This document shows, piece after piece, positions 1 to 5,822 of a stretch of 11,691 nt of DNA. The stretch is from assembly GCA_021802595.1 (NCBI GenBank), contig JAJZRT010000055.1, forward strand, positions 1 through 11,691, in the 5' to 3' direction. The stretch's first letter is position 1, and each line of letters opens with the position of its first letter. Both the position numbers and the translations under genes were made by a program. Source of the DNA: Pseudomonadota bacterium (GTDB lineage: Bacteria; Pseudomonadota; Gammaproteobacteria; Burkholderiales; Thiobacillaceae). The notes beneath the pieces are model-generated. The model was not told the DNA's origin, did no database searches, and was given only the letters and a program-made list of their open reading frames with translations.

Positions 1-122
1 TCGACGGTCTTTTCGCCCTGCGCCAGGATTTCCAGCAGTTCCAGCCGCTTGGGACTGGACACCGCCTTGCCGATGCGGGCGACCTGTTCGTAGAGCAGGT
101 CCTTGGTTTGACGTTTGTTCAT
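1..122 (-). CDS. ArsR-family transcriptional regulator, N-terminal part (runs off left edge)
   Basis: The first 40 residues of a small DNA-binding regulator are visible, starting at ATG 122-120 and reading off the window. They contain RIGKAVSSPKRLELLEILAQ, the first helices of an ArsR-type winged helix (established family pattern: a helix, then SPxRLxIL, then LxxGE). This N-terminal style is common in ArsR proteins that carry a C-terminal rhodanese domain, but that part is outside the window, so the fusion is only a guess. ArsR proteins usually repress nearby metal, sulfide or stress genes and release DNA on ligand binding or Cys oxidation. The gene is divergent from the CRP/FNR gene, with 254 bases between the two starts. 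An AT-rich TAATAAT (minus strand, 141-147) could be its -10 element. I see no clear Shine-Dalgarno. Confidence 0.85.
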   Translation of the reverse strand, partial: MNKRQTKDLLYEQVARIGKAVSSPKRLELLEILAQGEKTV

Positions 123-206
123 GGAACGAACATTCGCACGATTATTAGATCGATGCAAGCCCCATCCCTGCCAGGCCCGGCTCCCAACCATGACGCCAGC
201 CGCGAA

Positions 207-238
207 TTGATCTTTCGCAAGAGCGATTCACTTATAGT
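207..238 (+). promoter_or_regulatory. Candidate promoter of the CRP/FNR gene with an imperfect FNR-like box
   Basis: TTGAT-CTTT-CGCAA (207-220) matches the FNR consensus TTGAT-N4-ATCAA at 8 of 10 informative bases. A -10-like TATAGT follows at 233-238. The box centre would lie near -31, over the promoter, which would fit autorepression better than activation. This is inference from a weak match. The rest of the 254-base gap (123-376) holds the leader ORF at 321-380 and nothing else I can name. Confidence 0.3.
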
Positions 239-320
239 GTGGTAAATACGTGCCGCCCATTCGGGCCACCCTGCAACGCCCGATGCGCACCGTGTTCAAA
301 ATTGCCAGGAATGGAATCCG

Positions 321-380
321 ATGGTCCCAGACAGCCGCCCCCATGATGTCATCCTCCGCGGCGAGGCTCCCCTCCCATGA
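321..380 (+). CDS. Possible 19-codon upstream ORF overlapping the CRP/FNR start
   Basis: ATG at 321 opens a 19-codon frame (MVPDSRPHDVILRGEAPLP) whose TGA (378-380) overlaps the ATG of the regulator (377-379) as ATGA. Purine-rich AGGA (307-310) and GGAA (313-316) precede the ATG. The regulator itself has only a weak GAGG about ten bases upstream of its start. The arrangement is typical of translational coupling. The peptide has no recognisable domain, and such a short frame can arise by chance. Confidence 0.35.
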   Translation: MVPDSRPHDVILRGEAPLP

Positions 381-1078
381 AACCGAATTGCACCAACCCC
401 GAGTGGGTCGGGCGCGCCAAGTGCGCGGTCTGCGAGATTCGCAACTCGGTCCTGTTCTCGGGACTCAGCGCCCACGAACTGGACGCGATCCTGCAGCCCA
501 TCGACAACCTGCACGTGCCGCAGCATGCACGGCTGTACGAAAAGGACTCGGCGGCGCCGAGCGTCTACACCGTACGCAGCGGACTCATCAAGCTCAGGGT
601 CGACCTGCCCAACGGCTGCCAGCGCATCGTGCGCCTGTTGCGTCCGGGCGACGTGGCCGGGATGGAAACGCTGGTGGGCGAGCGCTATCACCACACCGCC
701 ATCGCCCTGCAGGATTCCGATGTCTGCCGCATCCCGCGCGAGGTCGTGCTTCAGCTCGACAAGGTCAGTCCGAGCGTGCACCAGGCGCTGATGCAGCGCT
801 GGCAGCACCAGCTCAACCAGGCCGATCATTTCATTACCGCGCTCTCCACCGGCCCGGCGGAAGCACGCATGGCGCGCCTCCTCATCACCCTCGGCTGCTC
901 CGACACGCTCCCGGAAACGGTGCCGAGTCGCGAGGACATGGGCGCCCTGCTCGGCATCACCACCGAAACGGCCAGTCGCATCATGGCGGAGTTCAAGCGG
1001 CGTGGACTCGTTCAATCCGACAAGGGCAACTATGTCGTCTGCAATCACATCGGGCTGATCCAGCTTGCGAATGGTTGA
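377..1078 (+). CDS. CRP/FNR-family transcriptional regulator, FNR-like
   Basis: A 233-residue cytoplasmic DNA-binding protein, the normal length for the family. The cyclic-nucleotide-type beta-roll spans about residues 25-130 (VRSGLIKL, RPGDVAGMETLVG), followed by a dimerisation helix (about 130-160) and a C-terminal winged helix (about 160-230). The recognition helix carries TTETASR. E197, S200 and R201 align with FNR E209, S212 and R213, which read TTGAT/TTGAC half sites. Cysteines lie at 5, 16, 19, 81, 117, 174 and 222. The C16-x2-C19 pair and C117 (in VCRIP) align with three of the four FNR iron-sulfur ligands. The position of FNR C29 is Val, and C5 may substitute. I infer an oxygen- or NO-responsive regulator; FNR, DNR-like and other branches cannot be separated by eye. 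A perfect cognate-looking palindrome lies 32 bases after its stop, suggesting it controls the downstream outer-membrane gene. Confidence 0.9.
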   Translation: MKPNCTNPEWVGRAKCAVCEIRNSVLFSGLSAHELDAILQPIDNLHVPQHARLYEKDSAAPSVYTVRSGLIKLRVDLPNGCQRIVRLLRPGDVAGMETLVGERYHHTAIALQDSDVCRIPREVVLQLDKVSPSVHQALMQRWQHQLNQADHFITALSTGPAEARMARLLITLGCSDTLPETVPSREDMGALLGITTETASRIMAEFKRRGLVQSDKGNYVVCNHIGLIQLANG

Positions 1079-1110
1079 ATACCCCTTGTTGCGAAATGGA
1101 GACATCGATC

Positions 1111-1128
1111 GGTTGACAATTGTCAACC
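1111..1128. promoter_or_regulatory. Perfect FNR/DNR-type operator upstream of the outer-membrane protein gene
   Basis: An 18-bp perfect palindrome GGTTGACAATTGTCAACC with the core TTGAC-N4-GTCAA, the classic CRP/FNR-superfamily spacing. A -10-like TATTAA lies at 1154-1159 within an AT-rich stretch. If it is used, the box centre would be near -46, roughly where class II activators of this family sit. The following gene starts at 1243 with the Shine-Dalgarno AGAGGA at 1231-1236. The most economical regulator is the FNR-like protein encoded immediately upstream. The palindrome is seen directly; binding and the regulator's identity are inferred. Confidence 0.75.
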
Positions 1129-1242
1129 CGCCAAACGTACTGTCTGCCCTCCCTATTAAAATTCGCCTGACAAGTCGGACATGACCTCGCTGAACCGGCA
1201 TCGCCGCAACAAAAAACAATCCAACCTCGTAGAGGACTAAAA

Positions 1243-3939
1243 ATGAAACACTCCATGAAACCGCTGGCCGCATGCCTCGCCGCCCTGTTCGGCACGGTCC
1301 CGTTCAACGTGCTCGCCGCACCGCCCGTCACGCCGCCGGTCCAGAACCAGAACCAGAACACCGGCAGCACCCAGCCCGGCACCGGCACACCCACCGCCAC
1401 GGTTCCCCCGGTACTGGCGACCCGCCCGACGCCCCCCGTCTTTCCGCCCATGCCGAGCGAATTCGTCGGCCTGCCGTGGGGTTCGTTCCTGGTATTTCCG
1501 GAGGTCACGCTGGCCGCCACCTACGATGACAACATCTATGCCGAACGCCCCGACGGGGCGCTGCATAGCTACCTGAGCGAGGATGTCGTCTACACCCTGT
1601 CGCCATCCATCGCGCTGAAATCGAACTGGAAGCAGCACGCGCTGAACTTCGAGGCGGGCGGCGATTTCGACCGCTATCAGAATCACGACGCGGAGAACGT
1701 CAACGATTACTGGCTCGGTTTCGACGGCCGCTACGACATCAGCCCGGACACGAATCTCTTCGGCGGCGCACGCCACTCGCGCGACCACGAGGACCGTTCC
1801 ACCCCCGGCAGCAACCTGTCGCAGATCGAGCCGACCCTGTATGACCACGAGGAGGCACATCTGGGCGTCGCCCACGCGTTCGGGGCGTTCCGCCTGCGGG
1901 CCGGCGGCACCTACGACCAGTACGACTACCAGAACGGCGCCCTGACGAGCGGCGCGGTGGTCAACAACGACTTCCGCGACTACAACCTCAGCTCGCTGGG
2001 CGTGCGCCTCGGCTACGTGCTGTCGCCGCAGTACGAGGTATTCGGCCAGGTGTCGACCGACACGCGCCGCTATGACAACCTGATTCCCGGCCAGACGTTC
2101 AACCGCAACTCCGACGGCTACCGTGCGGCCGCCGGCCTGAAATTCACGCTGCAGCCGCAGCGCGTGGCCGGCGAAGCCTTTGCCGGCGTGATGCAGCAGA
2201 ACTTCGACTACAGCGGCTTCTCGGACATCAACAAGCCGTACTTCGGCGCGCTCGTCGCCTGGAAACCCACCTCGCTGACCACGGCGACGGCCTTCATCGA
2301 CCGCTCGCTCGAGGAAACCGTCGTCACCGATGGCGCCGGCACCTACGCCTCGAGCACGATCGACACCACCTACGGCTTCGAGGTCGAGCGCCGCCTGACC
2401 AGCAAGCTGTCGGCGAACGGACGCGCCGCCTATACCCGCAGCCAGTTCAACGACTTCGACCGCCTCGACAAGATCATCGACGCCGGCGCCGGTTTGCGCT
2501 ACTACGTGATGCCGACCGTCTACGTCGGCGCCGACCTGCGCATCGTCGACCGCGCCTCGAGCTTCCTCAATGCGCAATACAGCCGCAACCAGGTCATGCT
2601 GAGCGTCGGCTACACGCCGGCGCGCAACCGCGATTATTCGATCATCCCCGAGCAGGAAGCCGGCGCGCCCGAAGCACCGCGCGCGCAAGGCCTGTATTCC
2701 GGCTTCTATCTGGGCGCCCAGCTGGGCCACGGAGGGCTGACCACCTCCACCTCCGGCTCGCGTGGCGGCGGCGGCACCGATGCGGGCGAAATGGGCGGCT
2801 TCGGTGCCAGCACCGGCGTCTTCGGCGGCTGGGGCACCGAACTGGCCGACAACTGGTACCTCGGTGTCGAGATCGACGGCGGCGACAGCAACGCCAACTG
2901 GAAGCACAGCAAGGCGAAGGACGATGCCCGCACCGAGTTGGTCGACAAGGACGCTTACTACGGCATCAGCCTGCGCGCCGGTTACCTGTTCGACGGTGGC
3001 ATGCTGTATGGCAAGGTCGGCGCCGTGCGCACTGACTTCCATACCTATTACACCGAAAACCAGTACGCGACGACCGGTGCCTACAACCAGGACAACACCG
3101 ACACCGGCACCCGCCTCGGCCTCGGCCTGGAAATTCCGGCTTCGCGCAACCTGTTCGTGCGCACCGATTACAGCGTGACCCGCTACGGCAGTTACGGCGT
3201 GACCTATCAGTCCGGCGCCGCGCCGACCACATATAGCACGGAAGCCTTCCGGACCAGCGACGCCGTCTTCAGCCTCGGTCTCGGCTGGCGCTTCGGCAGC
3301 CAGCGTCCCTCCGTCGCGACGCGCCCGGCGTCCGATCGCAATGGCCTTTACCTGGGCGCCAGCCTCGGCCAAGGTACGCTGGGCAGCCGGCTGACGGGTA
3401 TCCAGTACGACAGCGGCGTCGGTCCCTACAACTTCACCGGCGACTTTGCCAACCAGGGCTTCACCGGCGGCTTCTTCGCCGGCTATGGCCACACCTTCAA
3501 GCAGTTCTATCTCGGCCTGGAACTGGAAGCCGAGGCCGCCGACTTCGGCTGGGAGCATCAGCGCAGCGTCTCGGGACCCGGCGGGCGCGACTTCGGCACC
3601 GACAAGCGCGGCAGCTACGGCGGCAGCGTGCGACTCGGCTATGTACTGCCCAATGGCAGCCTGCTCTACGGCCACGTCGGCGAGGTGCAGACCCGCTTCA
3701 ACACCTACTACAGCCGTGGCGCCGGCACGCCGGCCAACCAGAGCGATACGCTGGCCGGCCTGCGCATCGGCTTCGGTGCCGAAATCCCGGCCACGCAGAA
3801 CACCTTCATTCGCATGGACTACAGCTACACGCGCTACAACGATTCCGTGACCGTCAGCCCGACGCAACCCAACGCGGACATCATGACGTTCGACAACACG
3901 GAAAGCCTCGCCCGCCTGGGCCTCGGCTACCGCTTCTGA
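1243..3939 (+). CDS. Exported outer-membrane protein with three predicted tandem beta-barrel domains
   Basis: An 898-residue protein with a signal peptide (cleavage likely near NVLA|A, residue 25) and a Pro/Gln/Thr-rich linker (26-70). Residues about 80-465 alternate in amphipathic strands with many Tyr/Asp/Arg and open with PEVTLAATYDDNIYAE, resembling the BBP2_2-type outer-membrane barrel family. Residues about 483-685 and 700-898 are two copies of an Opa/OmpA-like small barrel (FYLGAQLG versus LYLGASLG; LLYGHVGEVQTRFNTYY versus MLYGKVGAVRTDFHTYY), ending GWRF and GYRF. The terminal Phe is the usual signal for insertion by the Bam complex. The ATG at 1243 is preceded by AGAGGA; an in-frame ATG at 1255 is a weaker alternative. 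The function is unknown. Possible roles are surface adhesion, pore formation or export of a polymer, none of them shown. The gene is followed by exported-protein genes on the same strand and preceded by an FNR-type box. Confidence 0.88.
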   Translation: MKHSMKPLAACLAALFGTVPFNVLAAPPVTPPVQNQNQNTGSTQPGTGTPTATVPPVLATRPTPPVFPPMPSEFVGLPWGSFLVFPEVTLAATYDDNIYAERPDGALHSYLSEDVVYTLSPSIALKSNWKQHALNFEAGGDFDRYQNHDAENVNDYWLGFDGRYDISPDTNLFGGARHSRDHEDRSTPGSNLSQIEPTLYDHEEAHLGVAHAFGAFRLRAGGTYDQYDYQNGALTSGAVVNNDFRDYNLSSLGVRLGYVLSPQYEVFGQVSTDTRRYDNLIPGQTFNRNSDGYRAAAGLKFTLQPQRVAGEAFAGVMQQNFDYSGFSDINKPYFGALVAWKPTSLTTATAFIDRSLEETVVTDGAGTYASSTIDTTYGFEVERRLTSKLSANGRAAYTRSQFNDFDRLDKIIDAGAGLRYYVMPTVYVGADLRIVDRASSFLNAQYSRNQVMLSVGYTPARNRDYSIIPEQEAGAPEAPRAQGLYSGFYLGAQLGHGGLTTSTSGSRGGGGTDAGEMGGFGASTGVFGGWGTELADNWYLGVEIDGGDSNANWKHSKAKDDARTELVDKDAYYGISLRAGYLFDGGMLYGKVGAVRTDFHTYYTENQYATTGAYNQDNTDTGTRLGLGLEIPASRNLFVRTDYSVTRYGSYGVTYQSGAAPTTYSTEAFRTSDAVFSLGLGWRFGSQRPSVATRPASDRNGLYLGASLGQGTLGSRLTGIQYDSGVGPYNFTGDFANQGFTGGFFAGYGHTFKQFYLGLELEAEAADFGWEHQRSVSGPGGRDFGTDKRGSYGGSVRLGYVLPNGSLLYGHVGEVQTRFNTYYSRGAGTPANQSDTLAGLRIGFGAEIPATQNTFIRMDYSYTRYNDSVTVSPTQPNADIMTFDNTESLARLGLGYRF

Positions 3940-3962
3940 GCAGGCGCGATTGGCGGCCCGGA

Positions 3963-3993
3963 TTGACAAAAAATTGCGAAATGTCAGTGTGAT
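3963..3993 (+). promoter_or_regulatory. Candidate promoter/operator upstream of the Gly/Lys-repeat protein gene
   Basis: TTGACA at 3963-3968 matches the -35 consensus. A poor -10-like TGTGAT lies at 3988-3993 with 19-base spacing. The -35 also forms part of an inverted repeat TGACA-N13-TGTCA (3964-3986), a possible operator. An alternative -10, TAATCT, lies at 4010-4015. The exact start is uncertain, and it decides how much of the downstream leader is transcribed. Confidence 0.3.
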
Positions 3994-4013
3994 TCCAAAA
4001 AAGACCAGCTAAT

Positions 4014-4083
4014 CTTCAATTGTAGTGAGAGAGGTTTTGGGTACCGGCCCCAGGCCGGACGCAAAAATTGAAGCATCAATTTT
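4014..4083 (+). ncRNA. Structured leader with two mutually exclusive pairings (candidate cis-regulatory RNA)
   Basis: Three perfect pairings are visible between the putative promoter and the start codon at 4100. Hairpin A is CCGGCC/GGCCGG (4044-4049 with 4053-4058). Hairpin B is AAAATTGA/TCAATTTT (4064-4071 with 4076-4083), ending six bases before the Shine-Dalgarno GGAG (4090-4093). A competing helix pairs CTTCAATT (4014-4021) with AATTGAAG (4066-4073), encloses hairpin A and excludes hairpin B. This switching layout is suggestive of a regulatory leader, but it matches no riboswitch class I can confirm, and it needs transcription to begin before 4014. Confidence 0.35.
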
Positions 4084-4099
4084 GACAATGGAGAGATAC

Positions 4100-5224
4100 A
4101 TGACCCACCGTGCATTCACTTTCAAGAAACTGATCCTGGTTGGTAGCACCACGTTCGCAATGCTGGCCGTGCCGATGGCAGCCAGCGTGGTTACAGGACT
4201 GGATCTGGGCGTCATTTCGTCCGCTCATGCGGCCGACGACGGCGGTGCCAAGAAAGGCGGCGCCAAGAAAGGTGGCGCCAACAAGGGCGGCGCGCACAAG
4301 GGCGGCCAGGGCGGAGAGTCGAGCAAGAAGATTTTCCGCATCCCCGCCGCTGAGGAAGACAGCGACCGTCCGGTGTGGGCCGGCGTGAAGGGCGGCAAGT
4401 CGGGCGGCGGCGGCAAACCGGCCGGTGCCGGCAGCAAAAAGGGCGATCTGTATGGCGACATGGTCGTGCTGTTGCGTGATCCCAATGGCGTGCCCATCCT
4501 CGTGGACGGCCTGGTGCAGGTCATTGCCTATGTCTACGACGCCTCCGGCAATCTGGTTCCGTATGTCGTGGATGGCAAGCAGATGGTGATTCCCTACGTG
4601 GACGGCGAACTGGCCACCACCATCAACGGCGTACCGGTCTATTCGGCTGAAGTCGACCTGGGTCGTCTGAGCGTGGGCCGTGCGCCGACCAAGGTACTGG
4701 ATCATTCGCTGACCGAAGCGCTGTCCAAGTTGACCTCGGGCACGGTGACCTTGGACTCGACCGGCCGTCTGGCGGTCGATGGCGTGACCATCGACTCGCC
4801 GCTGGAAAACCTGGCGCTGTACGACAAGTACATGACCACCGGTTCGCTGCCGGGCGTGACGCTGCCCGCTGGCTTCAATCCCGCATCCTTGCTGGCGGCT
4901 GCTTCTGACAAGTACGGCACGATCAGCGTGGACACCGTGGTGTACATGAACTCCATCCTGGGGATCAACAGCGGCACCACGTACTACGACTTCTCCACCA
5001 CCAACTACGATCGCTACACGACGTGGAAGAATGCGACCGCAAGCGTGCTGGTCCTCCAGCCGGACGGCTCCTATAAGCCGACCGTGGTGAACCTGTACGA
5101 CGCGGTGTTCAACAACACCAACTGGGTTGACCCGACGCCGACGGGCGGTGCGGACGACTTCGCAACTGCCGCGGATGATTACCGCGCTGTGATCGAATTC
5201 GTCCACGACAACGCGGTTCGTTGA
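4100..5224 (+). CDS. Exported protein of unknown function with a Gly/Lys pentapeptide repeat
   Basis: A 374-residue protein; I recognise no named family. The start at ATG 4100 is chosen because GGAG (4090-4093) is well spaced and a signal sequence follows; an upstream in-frame GTG at 4025 lies in the structured leader. The long signal peptide (basic start, hydrophobic core about 11-35) likely cleaves at SAHA|ADD (residue 44). Residues 48-67 are four copies of GGA[KNH]K, followed by a second Gly/Lys-rich stretch (97-114). The remainder is ordered-looking and beta-rich. It opens GDLYGDMVVLLRDPNG (115-130), then has recurring short units ending in VPxxxDG or IPYVDG (about 129-186), and Tyr/Thr/Asn-rich segments to the end. 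There is no Cys and no membrane anchor after the signal, so it is probably periplasmic or extracellular. It is 53 bases upstream of the His-rich exported gene, likely in the same transcript. A structural, matrix or surface-bound role is speculation. Confidence 0.82.
   Translation: MTHRAFTFKKLILVGSTTFAMLAVPMAASVVTGLDLGVISSAHAADDGGAKKGGAKKGGANKGGAHKGGQGGESSKKIFRIPAAEEDSDRPVWAGVKGGKSGGGGKPAGAGSKKGDLYGDMVVLLRDPNGVPILVDGLVQVIAYVYDASGNLVPYVVDGKQMVIPYVDGELATTINGVPVYSAEVDLGRLSVGRAPTKVLDHSLTEALSKLTSGTVTLDSTGRLAVDGVTIDSPLENLALYDKYMTTGSLPGVTLPAGFNPASLLAAASDKYGTISVDTVVYMNSILGINSGTTYYDFSTTNYDRYTTWKNATASVLVLQPDGSYKPTVVNLYDAVFNNTNWVDPTPTGGADDFATAADDYRAVIEFVHDNAVR
4241..4300 (+). repeat. Four 15-bp tandem coding repeats (GGA[KNH]K)
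   Basis: Units at 4241-4255, 4256-4270, 4271-4285 and 4286-4300 follow GGCGGCGCCAAGAAA with substitutions. They translate as GGAKK, GGAKK, GGANK and GGAHK and are followed by a degenerate GGQGG. The units sit directly after the signal peptide, giving the mature protein a flexible, strongly basic N-terminus. Length variation between strains by slippage would be expected. Confidence 0.9.
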
Positions 5225-5231
5225 TCGACCG

Positions 5232-5253
5232 ACCGGGCGGCTCTCCGCCCGGT
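5232..5253 (+). other. Intercistronic hairpin
   Basis: ACCGGGCGG / CCGCCCGGT, a perfect 9-bp stem with a CTCT loop, lies between the two exported-protein genes. No T-run follows, so it is more likely an mRNA-stabilising or processing hairpin than a full terminator. It could give the two genes different mRNA levels. The next gene's Shine-Dalgarno (CAGGAG, 5265-5270) is left free. Confidence 0.6.
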
Positions 5254-5277
5254 AATTTGCAATACAGGAGTTTGATC

Positions 5278-5601
5278 ATGAATGCTTACAGCAAATGGGC
5301 GACCGTTCTGCTGCTGGCCTCTGGCCTGGCCATCGGAAATGCCGCCAGCGCCGCCGAGGAAGGACACAGTGGCGGCCATTCCTCCGGCCACGACTCGGAG
5401 GGGGGAAAAGGCAAGGGCCCGAAATACATGGGCGGTGCCAACAAGGGCGGCAGCCACAGCAGCGCGTCCCACAAGGGGGGCAGTTCGCACCATGACAGTT
5501 CGGAAGGTGGCAGCAAGTCGACGGAAAGCAAGATTTTCCACGGCAAGTCCGGCAGCCATGAGGGAGGCGAAGCGGAAGGCGGCACCGAGCATACGCACTG
5601 A
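5278..5601 (+). CDS. Small His/Gly/Ser-rich exported protein
   Basis: A 107-residue protein starting at ATG 5278 with CAGGAG seven bases upstream. Residues 1-26 are a clear signal peptide (cleavage near AASA|AEE). The mature part is low-complexity, Gly/Ser/Lys-rich, without Cys, and holds 11 His (30, 34, 38, 60, 65, 71, 72, 88, 94, 105, 107), several in GH, SH or HH pairs. It shares GGANKGG (52-58) and an SKIF-like motif (84-87) with the preceding exported protein, which has GGANKGG and KKIF, suggesting a common partner or origin. His-rich exported proteins often bind Ni, Zn or Cu, but no defined metal motif is present, so this is only a possibility. It probably forms an operon with the upstream gene; the strong terminator at 5623-5651 ends the unit. 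The family is not recognised. Confidence 0.8.
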   Translation: MNAYSKWATVLLLASGLAIGNAASAAEEGHSGGHSSGHDSEGGKGKGPKYMGGANKGGSHSSASHKGGSSHHDSSEGGSKSTESKIFHGKSGSHEGGEAEGGTEHTH

Positions 5602-5622
5602 TCGGCACCCGCTGAACGGCAA

Positions 5623-5651
5623 GGGGCGCACTTCGGTGCGCCCCTTTTTTT
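5623..5651 (+). terminator. Rho-independent terminator
   Basis: A perfect 9-bp GC-rich stem (GGGGCGCAC / GTGCGCCCC) with a TTCG tetraloop is followed by seven T. It lies 21 bases after the His-rich protein gene and ends that transcription unit. Confidence 0.95.
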
Positions 5652-5672
5652 CGGGCTGCGGCAGGCAGCCCG
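5652..5672. other. Second hairpin abutting the terminator
   Basis: CGGGCTGC / GCAGCCCG, a perfect 8-bp stem with a 5-base loop, begins one base after the T-run. It has no T-run of its own. It may be a back-up stop or a 3'-end stabiliser. Confidence 0.5.
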
Positions 5673-5745
5673 GACACACACTGTCACACGCTGAACCCGG
5701 CAGGACACACGCCCGACACCGCCGCCACGCAGAATGCTTTCCATC

Positions 5746-5788
5746 GGCCGACGCACTCGCGGGCACGCGATCGCAGAGGCCGACGCAC
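5746..5788 (+). repeat. 11-bp direct repeat upstream of the small peptide gene
   Basis: GGCCGACGCAC occurs at 5746-5756 and 5778-5788, a 32-base period (about three helical turns), ending 34 bases before the start of the 56-residue gene. Helically phased direct repeats can be activator or response-regulator sites. I cannot name the binder and see no convincing -10/-35 pair in this 221-base gap. Confidence 0.45.
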
Positions 5789-5822
5789 CTTATCCCTTTT
5801 CACTCTTTCAAGGAAACCGGTT

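Noticed and set aside
250..1116. A 288-codon frame overlapping the FNR-like gene
   Set aside because: Arg/Pro/His-rich shadow with no domain; the overlapping frame is an unmistakable CRP/FNR protein.
1237..3969. A 910-codon open frame antisense to the outer-membrane protein gene
   Set aside because: It mirrors the coding gene in a GC-rich codon pattern; its translation is Val/Ala/Arg/Gly-rich with no domain, while the sense frame has a signal peptide and barrel repeats.
4041..4083. c-di-GMP (GEMM-I) riboswitch
   Set aside because: GGACGCAAA after a hairpin resembles part of the class, but the upstream GGCAAACC-like segment, the tetraloop and the downstream GGCC pairing are absent.
4025..4099. 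GTG at 4025 as start of the Gly/Lys-repeat protein
   Set aside because: It would put 25 residues before a good signal peptide and translate the structured leader; ATG 4100 has a better ribosome site.
4076..5206. A 376-codon open frame antisense to the Gly/Lys-repeat protein gene
   Set aside because: No ribosome site or signal; the sense frame has both and a meaningful repeat.
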